NCBI RefSeq assembly: GCF_030272895.1
Contig: NZ_JALRNF010000011.1
Span: 62,001 to 126,000 of the forward strand
DNA from: Pseudomonas sp. BGr12
GTDB lineage: Bacteria > Pseudomonadota > Gammaproteobacteria > Pseudomonadales > Pseudomonadaceae
Direction: 5' to 3'
DNA: 64,000 nucleotides
The notes below the pieces were generated by a model. That model did not search any database. It had not been told where the DNA came from and saw only the letters and a program-made list of their open reading frames with translations. A program made the translations under genes and the position numbers. Of this stretch, positions 16,264 through 24,850 are shown piece after piece (within the stretch, counting starts at the first letter, position 1; every line of letters begins with the position of its first letter).

Positions 16264-17595
16264 TTACACCGGACTCGAACGGCCGGTCATCTCGCGGGCC
16301 ATTTCGCTGGCATAGCTATCGGTCATCCCGGCAATGAAATCGATCATGCGCAGGAACGACGTGTGCAAAGAGGCCGAAGGGCTGGGGGCATTGTTGCCGA
16401 GCAGGTCGAGAATTCGCCGGCTCTTGAACGAAGGCGTACGCCCTCCATATTGTTCCAGCGCCGCGCCGCAGAAGGAGTTGAGCAGGATCTCGAGGGTGGT
16501 GTAGGCGCCGATCTCGTGCAGGGTCTTGCGCTTGTCCTGGAAGATTTTCTTGCGCGCAATGTCCTTGGCCTGCAGGACGCAACGCTTGGCCGGGCCGTGC
16601 ATATGCTCGACCAGGTCGCCCTGCAGTTGCCCTGCCAGCAAGGCATCCTGTTGCTCGACAAAGGCGCGGGCGGCGGCGTTGGTCAGGTGCTCGATGGCCT
16701 TGCCGCGCAGGATCGCCAGCTTGCGCCGACGCGAATCGCCAGGGCCCAGCTGGCGATAGGTTTCCGGCAGGTCGTCACCGACCAGGCTGAGCAGCAGCGA
16801 CTCCACTTCCGGGTAGTCGAGCAGGTCCATTTCCAGGCCATCCTCGAGGTCGATCAGAGCGTAGCAGATGTCGTCGGCGGCCTCCATCAGGTACACCAGC
16901 GGATGGCGCGCCCAGCGGTTTTCTTCCAATTGCGGCAGGTCCAGTTTGCGGGCGATCTGTTCGAGCAGCGGCAGCTCGCTCTGGTAGCAGCCGAACTTGT
17001 GCTTCTTGTAGCCGAGGGCGTCGGCGTGGCGGGCTGTCCAGGGGTACTTGAGGTAGGTGCCAAGGGTTGCGTAGGTCAGGCGCATGCCGCCATCGAACTG
17101 GTGGTACTCCAGTTGGGTAAGGACGCGAAAGCCCTGGGCGTTGCCTTCGAAATTGAGAAAGTCGGCGCGTTCGGCCTCGCTCATGGCGTCCAGCCAGCCG
17201 CGTCCTGCGGCCTGCTGGAACCAGTGGCGAATGGCATCTTCGCCGGAGTGGCCGAAGGGTGGGTTGCCGATGTCGTGCGCCAGGCAAGCCGATTGCACGA
17301 CCATGCCCAGGTCGCTCGGCTCGCACCACTGGGGCAGTTGCTCGCGCAGGGTTTCACCCACGCGCATGCCCAGTGAGCGGCCGACGCAGCTGACTTCCAG
17401 GGAGTGGGTCAGGCGGGTGTGGATGTGGTCGTTGCTCGATACCGGGTGTACCTGGGTCTTGCGGCCCAGGCGGCGGAAGGCGCCGGAGAAGATGATCCGG
17501 TCGTGGTCCTTGTGGAAGGGGCTGCGGCCCAGTTCTTCAGGGCTGTGCAGGGGCTTGCCGAGTCGCTCGCGGGTGAGCAGGGTGTGCCAGTCCAA
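16264..17595 (-). CDS. dgt: dGTPase-like HD-domain triphosphohydrolase
   Basis: This 443-residue enzyme is of the deoxyguanosinetriphosphate triphosphohydrolase-like family (dNTP to deoxynucleoside plus triphosphate). The conserved start region [18 protein letters not shown], the [18 protein letters not shown] segment and the HD metal motif [20 protein letters not shown] are all present. The reading frame has no ATG before residue ~80 of the family alignment. The start that fits the family is a TTG giving [14 protein letters not shown], whose complement is at 17593-17595. It is a single gene between the RocA2-like operon and a REP-containing gap. Whether this subgroup prefers dGTP is not certain. 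Confidence 0.9.
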   Translation of the reverse strand: MDWHTLLTRERLGKPLHSPEELGRSPFHKDHDRIIFSGAFRRLGRKTQVHPVSSNDHIHTRLTHSLEVSCVGRSLGMRVGETLREQLPQWCEPSDLGMVVQSACLAHDIGNPPFGHSGEDAIRHWFQQAAGRGWLDAMSEAERADFLNFEGNAQGFRVLTQLEYHQFDGGMRLTYATLGTYLKYPWTARHADALGYKKHKFGCYQSELPLLEQIARKLDLPQLEENRWARHPLVYLMEAADDICYALIDLEDGLEMDLLDYPEVESLLLSLVGDDLPETYRQLGPGDSRRRKLAILRGKAIEHLTNAAARAFVEQQDALLAGQLQGDLVEHMHGPAKRCVLQAKDIARKKIFQDKRKTLHEIGAYTTLEILLNSFCGAALEQYGGRTPSFKSRRILDLLGNNAPSPSASLHTSFLRMIDFIAGMTDSYASEMAREMTGRSSPV

Positions 17596-17779
17596 GGCCA
17601 GTTCTCCGATACAGGGGCAGGGGGATAGCTTCCCGTGTCGGCGGCATGGCTGCAAGTCGCTTTTTGGTGCTGGGGTTGTGCACCGGCGCTCCCATCGATC
17701 GTAGCCTGGCAGCAGCGGCCACACCTTCAGGCAATCAAGACAGTTGCTCCCACAAAGGTTCCCGGCATGCCTCGGACTC

Positions 17780-17913
17780 TGTGGGAGCTGCCGCCAGGCT
17801 GCGATCGGGCGCGAAGCGGCCGTACACCAGACCGCCTCAGTACATCTGCCCCAATGAGGTGGCCGGATTGCGACTGCTTTGCAGTCGATCGCAGGCTTCG
17901 CCTGCTCCCACAA
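17780..17913. repeat. Inverted pair of REP elements
   Basis: TGTGGGAGCTGCCGCCAGG begins at 17780, and its inverted partner ends with CTGCTCCCACAA at 17913. Both carry the GGGAGC head and GCGATCG tail typical of Pseudomonas REP sequences. They fill most of the 342-base gap between dgt and the next gene; nothing else is recognisable there. Confidence 0.7.
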
Positions 17914-17937
17914 GGGCTGTGCAGACCGGTCCGGCGG

Positions 17938-18264
17938 TTACTTGGTTTCGCTCTTCATGAACAGCTTGATCAGCGGAACAAGGCTGCTGCCCAGGCGAAT
18001 AATCCGGCTCAGGCTGCCATTCTTCGCACCTCTGCCGGTCAGAAACCCCAACACCACCACCGCACCGATCCCCCACAAGGGCGCATGCTTGATCCCCAAT
18101 CCACCCTGCAAGCTGTCACCCATTGCCCGCAAGCGCGTCAGCGGATTGAGCAGTTGCCCGGACTCATGACGGATCTCCTGCCGATGCATCTCCAGGCGCA
18201 GGCGCACCAGCGCCTTGCGCAGTTCGCGCCGGTCATTGGTTTTCGCAAGTTCAGGCAGGCTCAT
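17938..18264 (-). CDS. Hypothetical small membrane-associated protein (YqjK-like position)
   Basis: This 108-residue protein has a basic, Arg/Leu-rich N-terminal half and one hydrophobic segment near residues 66-77 (WGIGAVVVLGFL) followed by a basic tail. I do not recognise a family by sequence. It is the third gene of a run with a DUF883 protein and a DUF1469 protein and overlaps the latter by 4 bases. This mirrors the E. coli yqjD-yqjE-yqjK layout, so it may be the YqjK counterpart. The function is unknown. Confidence 0.7.
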   Translation of the reverse strand: MSLPELAKTNDRRELRKALVRLRLEMHRQEIRHESGQLLNPLTRLRAMGDSLQGGLGIKHAPLWGIGAVVVLGFLTGRGAKNGSLSRIIRLGSSLVPLIKLFMKSETK

Positions 18265-18638
18265 GGCAACAGGCGCTCCCGGTCCTTGGCCAGTTCTTCC
18301 AGGGTCGAACTGAACGGCGACGATTCATCGTGCACGGCAGCCTTCAGGCGCAAGGCGCAGAACAGTGCCGCTACACCATAGAAGACGCACAGTCCGATTA
18401 CCCCGGCCAGGCGATAGCTGTCCCACAACAGCACCAGCACCAGCGCCGACAGGGCGATCAGCAACAGCAGGGCGAACACCAGGGCAAGGCCGGCGAACAG
18501 CAACAGGCTCAGGGTTCGTGCTTTCTGCTCCTGCAACTCGATGCCGAACAGCTCGACATGACCATGCAACAGCCCGAGCACCGCAGCGCCCAGGCGTTTG
18601 CTCGACGCACCGCTGGCGCCGATCGATTCACTTTCCAT
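18261..18638 (-). CDS. DUF1469 / YqjE-type small membrane protein (phage holin superfamily III)
   Basis: This 125-residue protein has two adjacent long hydrophobic segments (about residues 42-68 and 75-97, ALVFALLLLIALSALVLVLL among them) and a soluble N-terminal helix (LLHGHVELFGIELQEQKAR) typical of YqjE. The family is annotated as holin-like on hydropathy grounds, but there is no lysis context here. It lies between the DUF883 gene (10 bases upstream) and the hypothetical gene it overlaps by 4 bases, so the three form an operon. Confidence 0.85.
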   Translation of the reverse strand: MESESIGASGASSKRLGAAVLGLLHGHVELFGIELQEQKARTLSLLLFAGLALVFALLLLIALSALVLVLLWDSYRLAGVIGLCVFYGVAALFCALRLKAAVHDESSPFSSTLEELAKDRERLLP

Positions 18639-18648
18639 CGCCAGGACC

Positions 18649-18963
18649 TCAGCGCCGATTGGCCAGCAGGCCGATCAGAAAACCGACCCCGGCGGCGATC
18701 CCGATCGATTGCCAGGGGTTGCTCTGTACGTAGTCTTCGGTAGCGGTCAAGGCCGCCTGGCCACGCTCACGCATCGAGTCCTGGGTCAGTTGCAGGGTTT
18801 CCCGGGCACGCAGCAAGCTGTCGTGGATCTGGCTGCGCATTTCGTCAGCCTGGTCACCTGCCAGGGTGGCGGTGTGCTCGAGCAGCTTTTCGGTATCGCG
18901 TACCAGGGTCTGGAAGTCAGCCATCAAAATTTCTTGAGCAGTCTTTGCCGATTTGCTGGCCAT
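18649..18963 (-). CDS. DUF883 / ElaB-YqjD family C-tail-anchored membrane protein
   Basis: This 104-residue protein has a charged helical body and a C-terminal membrane anchor (SIGIAAGVGFLIGLL) ending in Arg-Arg, preceded by the conserved segment YVQSNPWQS. E. coli members bind ribosomes to the inner membrane in stationary phase. It is the first gene of a three-gene unit. The ATG at 18963 follows GGGAGAG. Confidence 0.9.
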   Translation of the reverse strand: MASKSAKTAQEILMADFQTLVRDTEKLLEHTATLAGDQADEMRSQIHDSLLRARETLQLTQDSMRERGQAALTATEDYVQSNPWQSIGIAAGVGFLIGLLANRR

Positions 18964-19030
18964 GGGGCTCTCCCTACGGGTGTGTGGTTAATTCGAGTTG
19001 CAGGCGCTGGCGAAGGTTCAGTGCAAATCG

Positions 19031-19048
19031 CTGGTACAGCTTTTGCTT
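19031..19048 (+). promoter_or_regulatory. Candidate sigma54 promoter for the ammonium transporter
   Basis: CTGGTACAGCTTTTGCTT fits the sigma54 consensus TGGCACG-N4-TTGCW: GG at 19033-19034 and GC at 19045-19046 with exactly ten bases between, plus TTGCT. The predicted transcript start near 19058 lies about 125-205 bases before the two possible gene starts. Nitrogen control through NtrC and sigma54 is the known rule for amt genes. I did not find a clear NtrC site upstream. Confidence 0.55.
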
Positions 19049-19261
19049 TTCCCTGGTGCGCCGGGGTCGGTGCCTGCGCCGAATATGGGCGCGCGCGTTT
19101 GCTGGCCCTGTAAACCTTAACCCAATCCACGACAAACCCAAGGAAAAACTCCAGATATCAGCAGGATCGGCCAGGGAGGTGGCATGACGATGATCCAGGC
19201 TGGTGCAAAAAGGAGTACCTGTGCGCTGTCCTGGTGCTATTTCGAAAGGCCTGCCGACTCC

Positions 19262-20470
19262 ATGGATAATCTGCAAAGTGCGGTGGACACTCTGGTCCAC
19301 GGCTCCAATACGCTGTTCATTCTGCTGGGCGCGGTCATGGTCCTGGCCATGCATGCCGGCTTCGCGTTCCTCGAAGTCGGTACCGTGCGCCACAAGAACC
19401 AGGTCAATGCCCTGTGCAAGATCCTCAGTGACTTTGCCGTCTCGACCCTGGCCTACTTCTTCGTCGGCTACTGGATCTCCTACGGCGTGAGTTTCCTGCA
19501 GCCGGCAGCGGTGCTGGGCAGCGACCATGGCTACAGCCTGGTGAAGTTCTTTTTCCTGCTGACCTTCGCTGCCGCGATTCCGGCGATCATTTCCGGCGGG
19601 ATCGCCGAACGGGCACGCTTTGCCCCGCAACTGTGCGCCACGGTACTGATCGTGGCGTTTGTCTATCCCTTCTTCGAAGGCATTGTCTGGAACGGCAACC
19701 TGGGGCTCCAAGCCTGGCTGCAGGCGCGGTTCGGTGCCAGCTTCCATGACTTTGCCGGCTCTGTGGTGGTGCACGCCATGGGCGGCTGGCTGGCCCTGGC
19801 GGCGGTGCTGTTGCTCGGTCCGCGCAATGGCCGCTACCGCGACGGCAAGCTGGTGGCGTTCGCCCCGTCCAACATCCCGTTCCTGGCCCTGGGGTCGTGG
19901 ATCCTGATCGTCGGCTGGTTCGGCTTCAACGTCATGAGTGCCCAGACCCTGCAAGGGGTCAGCGGCCTGGTGGCAGTCAACTCGCTGATGGCCATGGTCG
20001 GCGGCACGGTAGCGGCCTTGCTGGTCGGTCGCAACGACCCGGGCTTTGTCCATAACGGCCCGCTGGCCGGGCTGGTGGCGGTGTGTGCAGGTTCCGACCT
20101 GATGCACCCGGTCGGCGCCCTGGCCACCGGGGCCATCGCCGGCGCCTTGTTCGTCTGGTGTTTTACCGCGGCGCAAAACGCCTGGAAGATCGATGACGTG
20201 CTGGGTGTCTGGCCCTTGCATGGCTTGTGTGGCGTATGGGGTGGCATTGCCTGCGGGATCTTCGGCCAGACCGCGTTGGGCGGGCTGGGCGGTGTCAGCC
20301 TGATCGTACAGCTGATCGGCAGCCTGGCGGGGGTGACGGTGGCATTGATCGGCGGCTTTGCCGTGTACGGCACGATCAAGGCGCTGCATGGCCTGCGCCT
20401 GAGCCAGGAGCAGGAGTATTACGGCGCCGACCTGTCGATTCACAAGATCGGCGCCACCAGCCAGGACTGA
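19262..20470 (+). CDS. amt: Ammonium transporter, Amt family
   Basis: This ~402-residue membrane protein has about eleven hydrophobic segments. Family hallmarks are visible: FAFLEVGTVRHKN near the start, the pore histidines in VVHAMGGWLAL and WPLHGLCGVWGG, and a GGIAERARF loop. It conducts ammonium across the inner membrane. I prefer the ATG at 19262 because family members begin like MDNLQSAVDTL, but it has only a weak ribosome binding site. The in-frame ATG at 19184 has a strong one (GGGAGGTGGC) and would add 26 residues. No glnK is adjacent. Confidence 0.95.
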   Translation: MDNLQSAVDTLVHGSNTLFILLGAVMVLAMHAGFAFLEVGTVRHKNQVNALCKILSDFAVSTLAYFFVGYWISYGVSFLQPAAVLGSDHGYSLVKFFFLLTFAAAIPAIISGGIAERARFAPQLCATVLIVAFVYPFFEGIVWNGNLGLQAWLQARFGASFHDFAGSVVVHAMGGWLALAAVLLLGPRNGRYRDGKLVAFAPSNIPFLALGSWILIVGWFGFNVMSAQTLQGVSGLVAVNSLMAMVGGTVAALLVGRNDPGFVHNGPLAGLVAVCAGSDLMHPVGALATGAIAGALFVWCFTAAQNAWKIDDVLGVWPLHGLCGVWGGIACGIFGQTALGGLGGVSLIVQLIGSLAGVTVALIGGFAVYGTIKALHGLRLSQEQEYYGADLSIHKIGATSQD

Positions 20471-20479
20471 CAGCCGTGC

Positions 20480-22438
20480 TCAGCGTCCGCCGACCAGGCG
20501 TGCTTCACAGGCGCTCAGGGCTGACACCGGACCGCTGAGCAACACCGCGTCGCCGGCATGCAGGCAGGTGTCGGCGCTGACGTCCAGCTCGGCACCGTCG
20601 CGTTGCACAGCCTGCAGTTCGACCCCCAGTGCTTCCAGGTCCAGGTCGGCCAGGGAGCGTCCGCAGGCGAAGGCTCCGGCGCCGAGGTTGACGGCATGCA
20701 TCATCGCCTTGGGCTGGCCTTCGCTGTCTACCGGGCTGGTCTCGGCGCCCTGGTAGAAGGCGTGCAGCATGCGGTAGCGGGTCTGGCGCACCTCGTCGAT
20801 GCGTTGCTGCACCAGGTTCATGGGCAGGCCCAGCATCACCAGGGCATGGGAGGCGAGCATCAGGCTCGATTCCAGCAGCTCCGGTACCACGGCGGTGGCA
20901 CCGGCTGCGCGCAGCCCTTCGCGCTGGCTGTCGTCGCGGGTGCGGACCAGGATCTGAATCTGGGCATGGCGCTCGCGCGCGGCCTTGAGCACCTCCAGGG
21001 CGATGTCGGTGCCGTCCACGGCAATCACCAGCAGGCGCGCACGCTCAAGGCCGACGGCGCTGAGCAACTCGCCCCGGCGCGAGTCGCCGTAATGCACGCA
21101 GCTTTCGCCGGCGGCGGCTTCCTGGACACGCACGGGGTCATCGTCCAGGGCAACGAACGGAATTTCCTCGCGGCGCAGGAAACGCCCGATCGACTGGCCC
21201 ACCCGGCCATAGCCACAGATCACCACGTGACCATCGAGCGAGGCGCTCTGGGCTTCGATGGCTTGCAACTGGACTTCCTGGTTGGGCTTGCGGTGCAGGC
21301 GCAGGGCGATGCCGGGGGCGGCACGCAGCAGCAGCGGGGTGACCAGCATCGAGCAGAAGGTGGCGGCCAGCAAGAGGTTGCCGATGGCCTCGGGCAACAA
21401 CTGGGTCTGTTGCATCTGGGCCATCAGGGCAAAACAGAACTCGCCCCCCTGGGCCAGGGCCAGGCCGCTGCGCCAGGCCGTCTCGGCGTCGCTGCCACGT
21501 ACCCGGACCAGGGCCGCGACAACACAACCCTTGACCACCAGCAGGCCCAGGGTGAGGGCAAGGATTTCCAGGCCATGGCTGGCGAACAGTTGCAGGTCGA
21601 TGAGCATGCCGATACTGACAAAGAACAGGCCCAGCAGGATGTCGCGAAACGGACGGATATCCGCCTCGATCTGGTGACGGTAATTGCTTTCACCCAGCAG
21701 CATGCCGGCCAGGAACGCCCCCAGTGCCGGCGACAGGCCCAGCAGGTGGGTCAACCAGGCGGTCAGCAGGACGATCACCAGCGCCAGCAACACGAACAGC
21801 TCCGCCGAGTGGGAACTGGCCACCTCGTGGAACAGGCGTGGCAGCAGCCAGCGGCTGGCCAGCAGCAGGCCGACGAAGAGGATCACGGTCTTGCCCAGGG
21901 TCAGCGGCAGGGCCCAGTACCAGGCCTGGCCGCTTTCGCCGGCAAACACCGGGACCAGGGTCAGCAACAGGACGGCGACCACGTCCTGGAACAGCAATAC
22001 GCCAATGGCGTTCTGGCCATGGCTGCTGAAGATCTCACCCAGGCTGGTCAGTTCCTTGCTGACGATCGCCGTGGACGACAGCGCCAGCCCCGCGCCGAGC
22101 AGCAGGGCAGCGTTGGCCGGCATGCCCAGCAGGGCCAACAGCCCGGCCAGCAGGATCGCCGAACAGATCACCTGCAGGCTGCCCAGGCCGAACACCACAT
22201 TGCGCAGGGCGAGCATCTTCGACAGGGAGAATTCCAGTCCCAGGGAAAACAGCAAGAAGACCACACCCATTTCCGCAAGGTCCGGTAGCTCTTCGCTTTC
22301 ATTGACCCAGTTGAGGGCCGTCGGCCCGACAAACAGACCGACACACAGATAGCCCAGTACCGGCGGCAACTTCAGGCGCCGGAAAAAGGCGATGACGACC
22401 AGCGACGAGGCCAGGATGATCAGCAAGTTGGCAAACAC
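20480..22438 (-). CDS. CPA2 monovalent cation:proton antiporter with TrkA-type regulatory domains (KefB-like)
   Basis: This ~652-residue inner-membrane protein has an N-terminal Na+/H+ exchanger domain with about 12 membrane segments (to residue ~385). A TrkA-N/RCK nucleotide-binding domain with the glycine motif CGYGRVGQSIG follows, then a TrkA-C domain (about 570-650). It probably exports K+ or Na+ in exchange for protons under nucleotide control. Its closest relatives are KefB/KefC/YbaL, but I cannot say whether it is glutathione-gated. A GTG at 22438 with GGGAG nearby is a better start than the TTG at 22465. It converges with amt, with 9 bases between the stop codons. Confidence 0.9.
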   Translation of the reverse strand: MFANLLIILASSLVVIAFFRRLKLPPVLGYLCVGLFVGPTALNWVNESEELPDLAEMGVVFLLFSLGLEFSLSKMLALRNVVFGLGSLQVICSAILLAGLLALLGMPANAALLLGAGLALSSTAIVSKELTSLGEIFSSHGQNAIGVLLFQDVVAVLLLTLVPVFAGESGQAWYWALPLTLGKTVILFVGLLLASRWLLPRLFHEVASSHSAELFVLLALVIVLLTAWLTHLLGLSPALGAFLAGMLLGESNYRHQIEADIRPFRDILLGLFFVSIGMLIDLQLFASHGLEILALTLGLLVVKGCVVAALVRVRGSDAETAWRSGLALAQGGEFCFALMAQMQQTQLLPEAIGNLLLAATFCSMLVTPLLLRAAPGIALRLHRKPNQEVQLQAIEAQSASLDGHVVICGYGRVGQSIGRFLRREEIPFVALDDDPVRVQEAAAGESCVHYGDSRRGELLSAVGLERARLLVIAVDGTDIALEVLKAARERHAQIQILVRTRDDSQREGLRAAGATAVVPELLESSLMLASHALVMLGLPMNLVQQRIDEVRQTRYRMLHAFYQGAETSPVDSEGQPKAMMHAVNLGAGAFACGRSLADLDLEALGVELQAVQRDGAELDVSADTCLHAGDAVLLSGPVSALSACEARLVGGR

Positions 22439-22616
22439 AAGGGACTCCCTGTTGGAAAACTGCAAAAAACCAGCAAGTTTGAACGATAGCTACTGTGCGC
22501 GTGCTGACCAGGGTCAGTAGTCGTGCAACAGTGGATAACTTTCCCGCCCGCGCTCGACGGCCCCCGGCGGCAGACCTAGAATAATGATCCCCTGTGACTG
22601 TTGCCGGAACCCGTCA

Positions 22617-22853
22617 ATGCTTCCTGAATGCCAATTGTTCGGCACCCTGGGTTGCCACCTGTGTGAAGTGGCCGAAGCCCTGTTGATGCCCTTTGTCGAG
22701 CATGGCCTGCTGGTCGAGCTGGTCGATATCGCCGATAGCGAGGAACACTTCCAGCGCTATGGTTTGCTGATTCCCGTACTGCGTCGCTGTGACACCGGCG
22801 CAGAATTGAACTGGCCGTTCGATGCCGAGCAGGTGGTGATGTTCCTGCGCTGA
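22617..22853 (+). CDS. Glutaredoxin-like protein (DUF836 type)
   Basis: This 78-residue thioredoxin-fold protein has the redox motif GCHLCE (Cys13 and Cys16) directly after the first strand. A cis-Pro region follows (YGLLIPVLRR) with an acidic C-terminal half, all as in the small DUF836 glutaredoxin-like group. The ATG at 22617 is chosen because the fold begins there; the in-frame codon at 22584 lies upstream of any family match. Its substrate is unknown. Confidence 0.85.
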   Translation: MLPECQLFGTLGCHLCEVAEALLMPFVEHGLLVELVDIADSEEHFQRYGLLIPVLRRCDTGAELNWPFDAEQVVMFLR

Positions 22854-22944
22854 GTGGCCAGGCTTGCGGATGATTTCCTGATGTCTGCGGCAGCCCCTGG
22901 GCGTGGACAATCCCTGGTTTCTGTATTCATGCCAAGGATGAACC

Positions 22945-23376
22945 ATGTACCTCACCGAACACTTCACCCTGCCCGAAATGACCATGTCGGAGAGCGCCGC
23001 ACGCCTGGGCATCGACAACACGCCGGATGCCGCCGCCCTGGTCAACCTTCACCGCCTGTGCACCTTTCTCGAAACGGTGCGTCAGTTGGTCGACAAACCG
23101 GTACTGGTCAGCAGTGGCTATCGCAGCCGCGCCTTGAACAGCGCCATCGGCGGTTCGCCCAACAGTGCCCATATCCAGGGCCTGGCGGCGGACATCAACG
23201 TGCCGGGATTGACCGCCGCCGCCCTGGCGCAGCGTGTGGCCGACAGCCCGCTGATGTTCGACCAGTTGATTCTCGAATATGACCAATGGGTGCACCTGGG
23301 CCTGTCCTTGAGCGGGGAGCGGCGGCAATTGCTGACCATCCGCAAGGGCACGGGCTACCTTCCCGGGCTGGTCTGA
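22945..23376 (+). CDS. Peptidase M15A-type D-Ala-D-Ala carboxypeptidase domain protein
   Basis: This 143-residue single-domain protein has no signal peptide. The zinc motif is complete: SAHIQGLAADI (His-x6-Asp) and WVHLGL (second His), with SSGYRS before it, as in the Peptidase_M15_3 family common in phage endolysins and prophage remnants. Length is usual for the stand-alone form. No holin, spanin or other phage gene is near. It may be a domesticated lysis gene or a cytosolic peptidoglycan-peptide hydrolase. Confidence 0.88.
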   Translation: MYLTEHFTLPEMTMSESAARLGIDNTPDAAALVNLHRLCTFLETVRQLVDKPVLVSSGYRSRALNSAIGGSPNSAHIQGLAADINVPGLTAAALAQRVADSPLMFDQLILEYDQWVHLGLSLSGERRQLLTIRKGTGYLPGLV

Positions 23377-23416
23377 TTGCGCTGTCCGATTGACGTGTCC
23401 GACCAGTCTGAATATG

Positions 23417-23432
23417 CTGTATATAAATACAG
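23417..23432 (+). promoter_or_regulatory. LexA (SOS) box
   Basis: CTGTATATAAATACAG matches CTGT-N8-ACAG exactly and is close to the ideal palindrome. TATAAA inside it could be the -10 hexamer, so bound LexA would block the promoter. It ends 35 bases before the ATG of the next gene. Confidence 0.85.
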
Positions 23433-23467
23433 TATTGGGGGCAGGGTTTGCCTCAAGGGTGCGGAAC

Positions 23468-23779
23468 ATGGTCAACGTCGAACAACTGAAGTACAGCGTC
23501 AATCGAATGTCCACCGACAGGGTGAGCGAGGCGGTGCTCGAGTTGCGTCTCGATGGCCTGGTGCTGGAGGGCAAGACGCCGTTCAGCAAGCTGCACTTCA
23601 ACACCTGTTTTGCCGAGATCGAAGCCTTGTTCCAGCGCGCCGGTTATCACCGGCCGCTGGATGTGGTGGGTTATCAGGGGCTGATCTATGCCCTGTACGA
23701 TCCCGGTCGCTGGGAGGCTGTGGACGTATTGCGCTGGCTCAAGGAGTTCAGCGAAGCCGCCGCAAGCCAGGCTGGCTGA
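23468..23779 (+). CDS. Small SOS-controlled protein of unknown function
   Basis: This 103-residue soluble protein has no signal peptide or membrane segment. It has an N-terminal helix with VNVEQLKYSVNRM, a Leu-rich segment (LELRLDGLVLEGKTPFSKL) and a single Cys in HFNTCFAEIEALF. I do not recognise a named family, although I believe similar proteins occur in other pseudomonads within the LexA regulon. A perfect LexA box sits 36 bases upstream of the ATG. It could be a cell-division inhibitor, nuclease inhibitor or repair accessory; nothing in the sequence decides this. Confidence 0.85.
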   Translation: MVNVEQLKYSVNRMSTDRVSEAVLELRLDGLVLEGKTPFSKLHFNTCFAEIEALFQRAGYHRPLDVVGYQGLIYALYDPGRWEAVDVLRWLKEFSEAAASQAG

Positions 23780-23828
23780 GGCACGGGGCTTGGGGGATAA
23801 TGCCGGGTTTATTCCTCAGAGTGTTCCC

Positions 23829-24716
23829 ATGGCCAATGCCCCTTTCAACCCGGCCCAGCATCAAGCCAGTACCGTTTGCCTGCCGCACGGCGACTGGGCG
23901 ACCGTGCTCGACTGTTTGAGCGAGCATTTCAAGGCCATCGGGCGTGAGCAGTGGCTTGACCGGATCATCCGCGGGCGGGTGCTGGATGCCCAGGGCCAGC
24001 CGATCAGTGCGACGCTGGCCTACAAGCCGGGGTTGCGCATCCACTATTTTCGAGAAGTCCCCAACGAGAAGCCGATTCCGTTCCAGGAGCAGGTCCTGCA
24101 TGTCGACGAGCACCTGGTGGTGGCCGACAAGCCGCACTTCTTGCCGGTCACCCCAACGGGGGAGTATGTCGAGCACACCTTGCTGCGCCGGCTGATTCGC
24201 CGCCTCGACAACCCGCATCTGGTCCCCCTGCATCGCATCGATCGGCACACCGCCGGGCTGGTGCTGTTTTCCGCCAACCCCAAGAGCCGCTCGGCCTATC
24301 AGTCGCTGTTTCCCAACCGACAGATCGACAAGCGTTACCAGGCCATTGCCCGGGCTTTACCGCAGCTCGAGTTTCCATTGGTGCACAAGAGCCGCATGGT
24401 CCATGGCGAGCCGTTCTTTCGCATGCATGAAGTGGAAGGGGCGAGCAACAGCGAAACCCTGGCCGAGGTGCTGGAGAGAAACGGCGAGTTCTGGCGCTAT
24501 GGTCTGTCGCCGGTCACCGGTAAGACCCACCAGTTGCGGGTGCACATGACCGCGTTGGGCGCGAGCATTTGCAACGATCCCTTCTACCCGCAGGTGGTCG
24601 AGGACGCGGATGACTACAGCAAACCCTTGAAACTGCTGGCGCAGAGCTTGCGCTTCAAGGATCCGTTCACTGGTGAAGAGCGCTACTTCGAAAGCGGCTT
24701 GACCCTCGACTGGTAG
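23829..24716 (+). CDS. RluA-family rRNA/tRNA pseudouridine synthase
   Basis: This 295-residue protein has the RluA catalytic motif LHRIDRHTAGLVLFS (catalytic Asp in HRID) and the later conserved KTHQLRVHMTALG. There is no S4 domain. An N-terminal extension precedes the catalytic core, with DEHLVVADKP as the first core strand. It isomerises uridine to pseudouridine in RNA. The exact target cannot be told from sequence. The ATG at 23829 follows the previous gene by 49 bases. Confidence 0.92.
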   Translation: MANAPFNPAQHQASTVCLPHGDWATVLDCLSEHFKAIGREQWLDRIIRGRVLDAQGQPISATLAYKPGLRIHYFREVPNEKPIPFQEQVLHVDEHLVVADKPHFLPVTPTGEYVEHTLLRRLIRRLDNPHLVPLHRIDRHTAGLVLFSANPKSRSAYQSLFPNRQIDKRYQAIARALPQLEFPLVHKSRMVHGEPFFRMHEVEGASNSETLAEVLERNGEFWRYGLSPVTGKTHQLRVHMTALGASICNDPFYPQVVEDADDYSKPLKLLAQSLRFKDPFTGEERYFESGLTLDW

Positions 24717-24753
24717 CCGGCGGGCGCGACTGTCTCGGGTGGGAACAACTGCC

Positions 24754-24829
24754 TTTGTAGGAGCGGGCTTGCCCCGCGATTGCGGTGTGTCAGTCACATC
24801 GCTTCGCGGGGCAAGCCCGCTCCTACAAA
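24754..24829. repeat. Inverted pair of REP elements
   Basis: TTTGTAGGAGCGGGCTTGCC starts at 24754, and its reverse complement ends at 24829 (GGCAAGCCCGCTCCTACAAA). The two 26-base arms flank a 24-base spacer. The pair lies between two convergent genes and could form a long hairpin acting as a transcription end or gyrase site. Confidence 0.85.
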
Positions 24830-24850
24830 GGACAGTTGCTTGCGCATGTT

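Noticed and set aside
18261..18638. Holin of a prophage lysis cassette
   Set aside because: The DUF1469 protein is called holin-like only for its two membrane segments. Neighbours match the yqjD-yqjE set and no phage gene is near.
19209..19223. AAAAAGGAG followed by GTG upstream of amt
   Set aside because: The ribosome-binding-like sequence leads into a different frame that is a shadow of amt. It is not a start for the transporter.
20558..22288. A 576-codon plus-strand open frame opposite the cation antiporter
   Set aside because: Shadow with Gln/His/Ala low complexity; the antiporter frame has membrane segments and an RCK motif.
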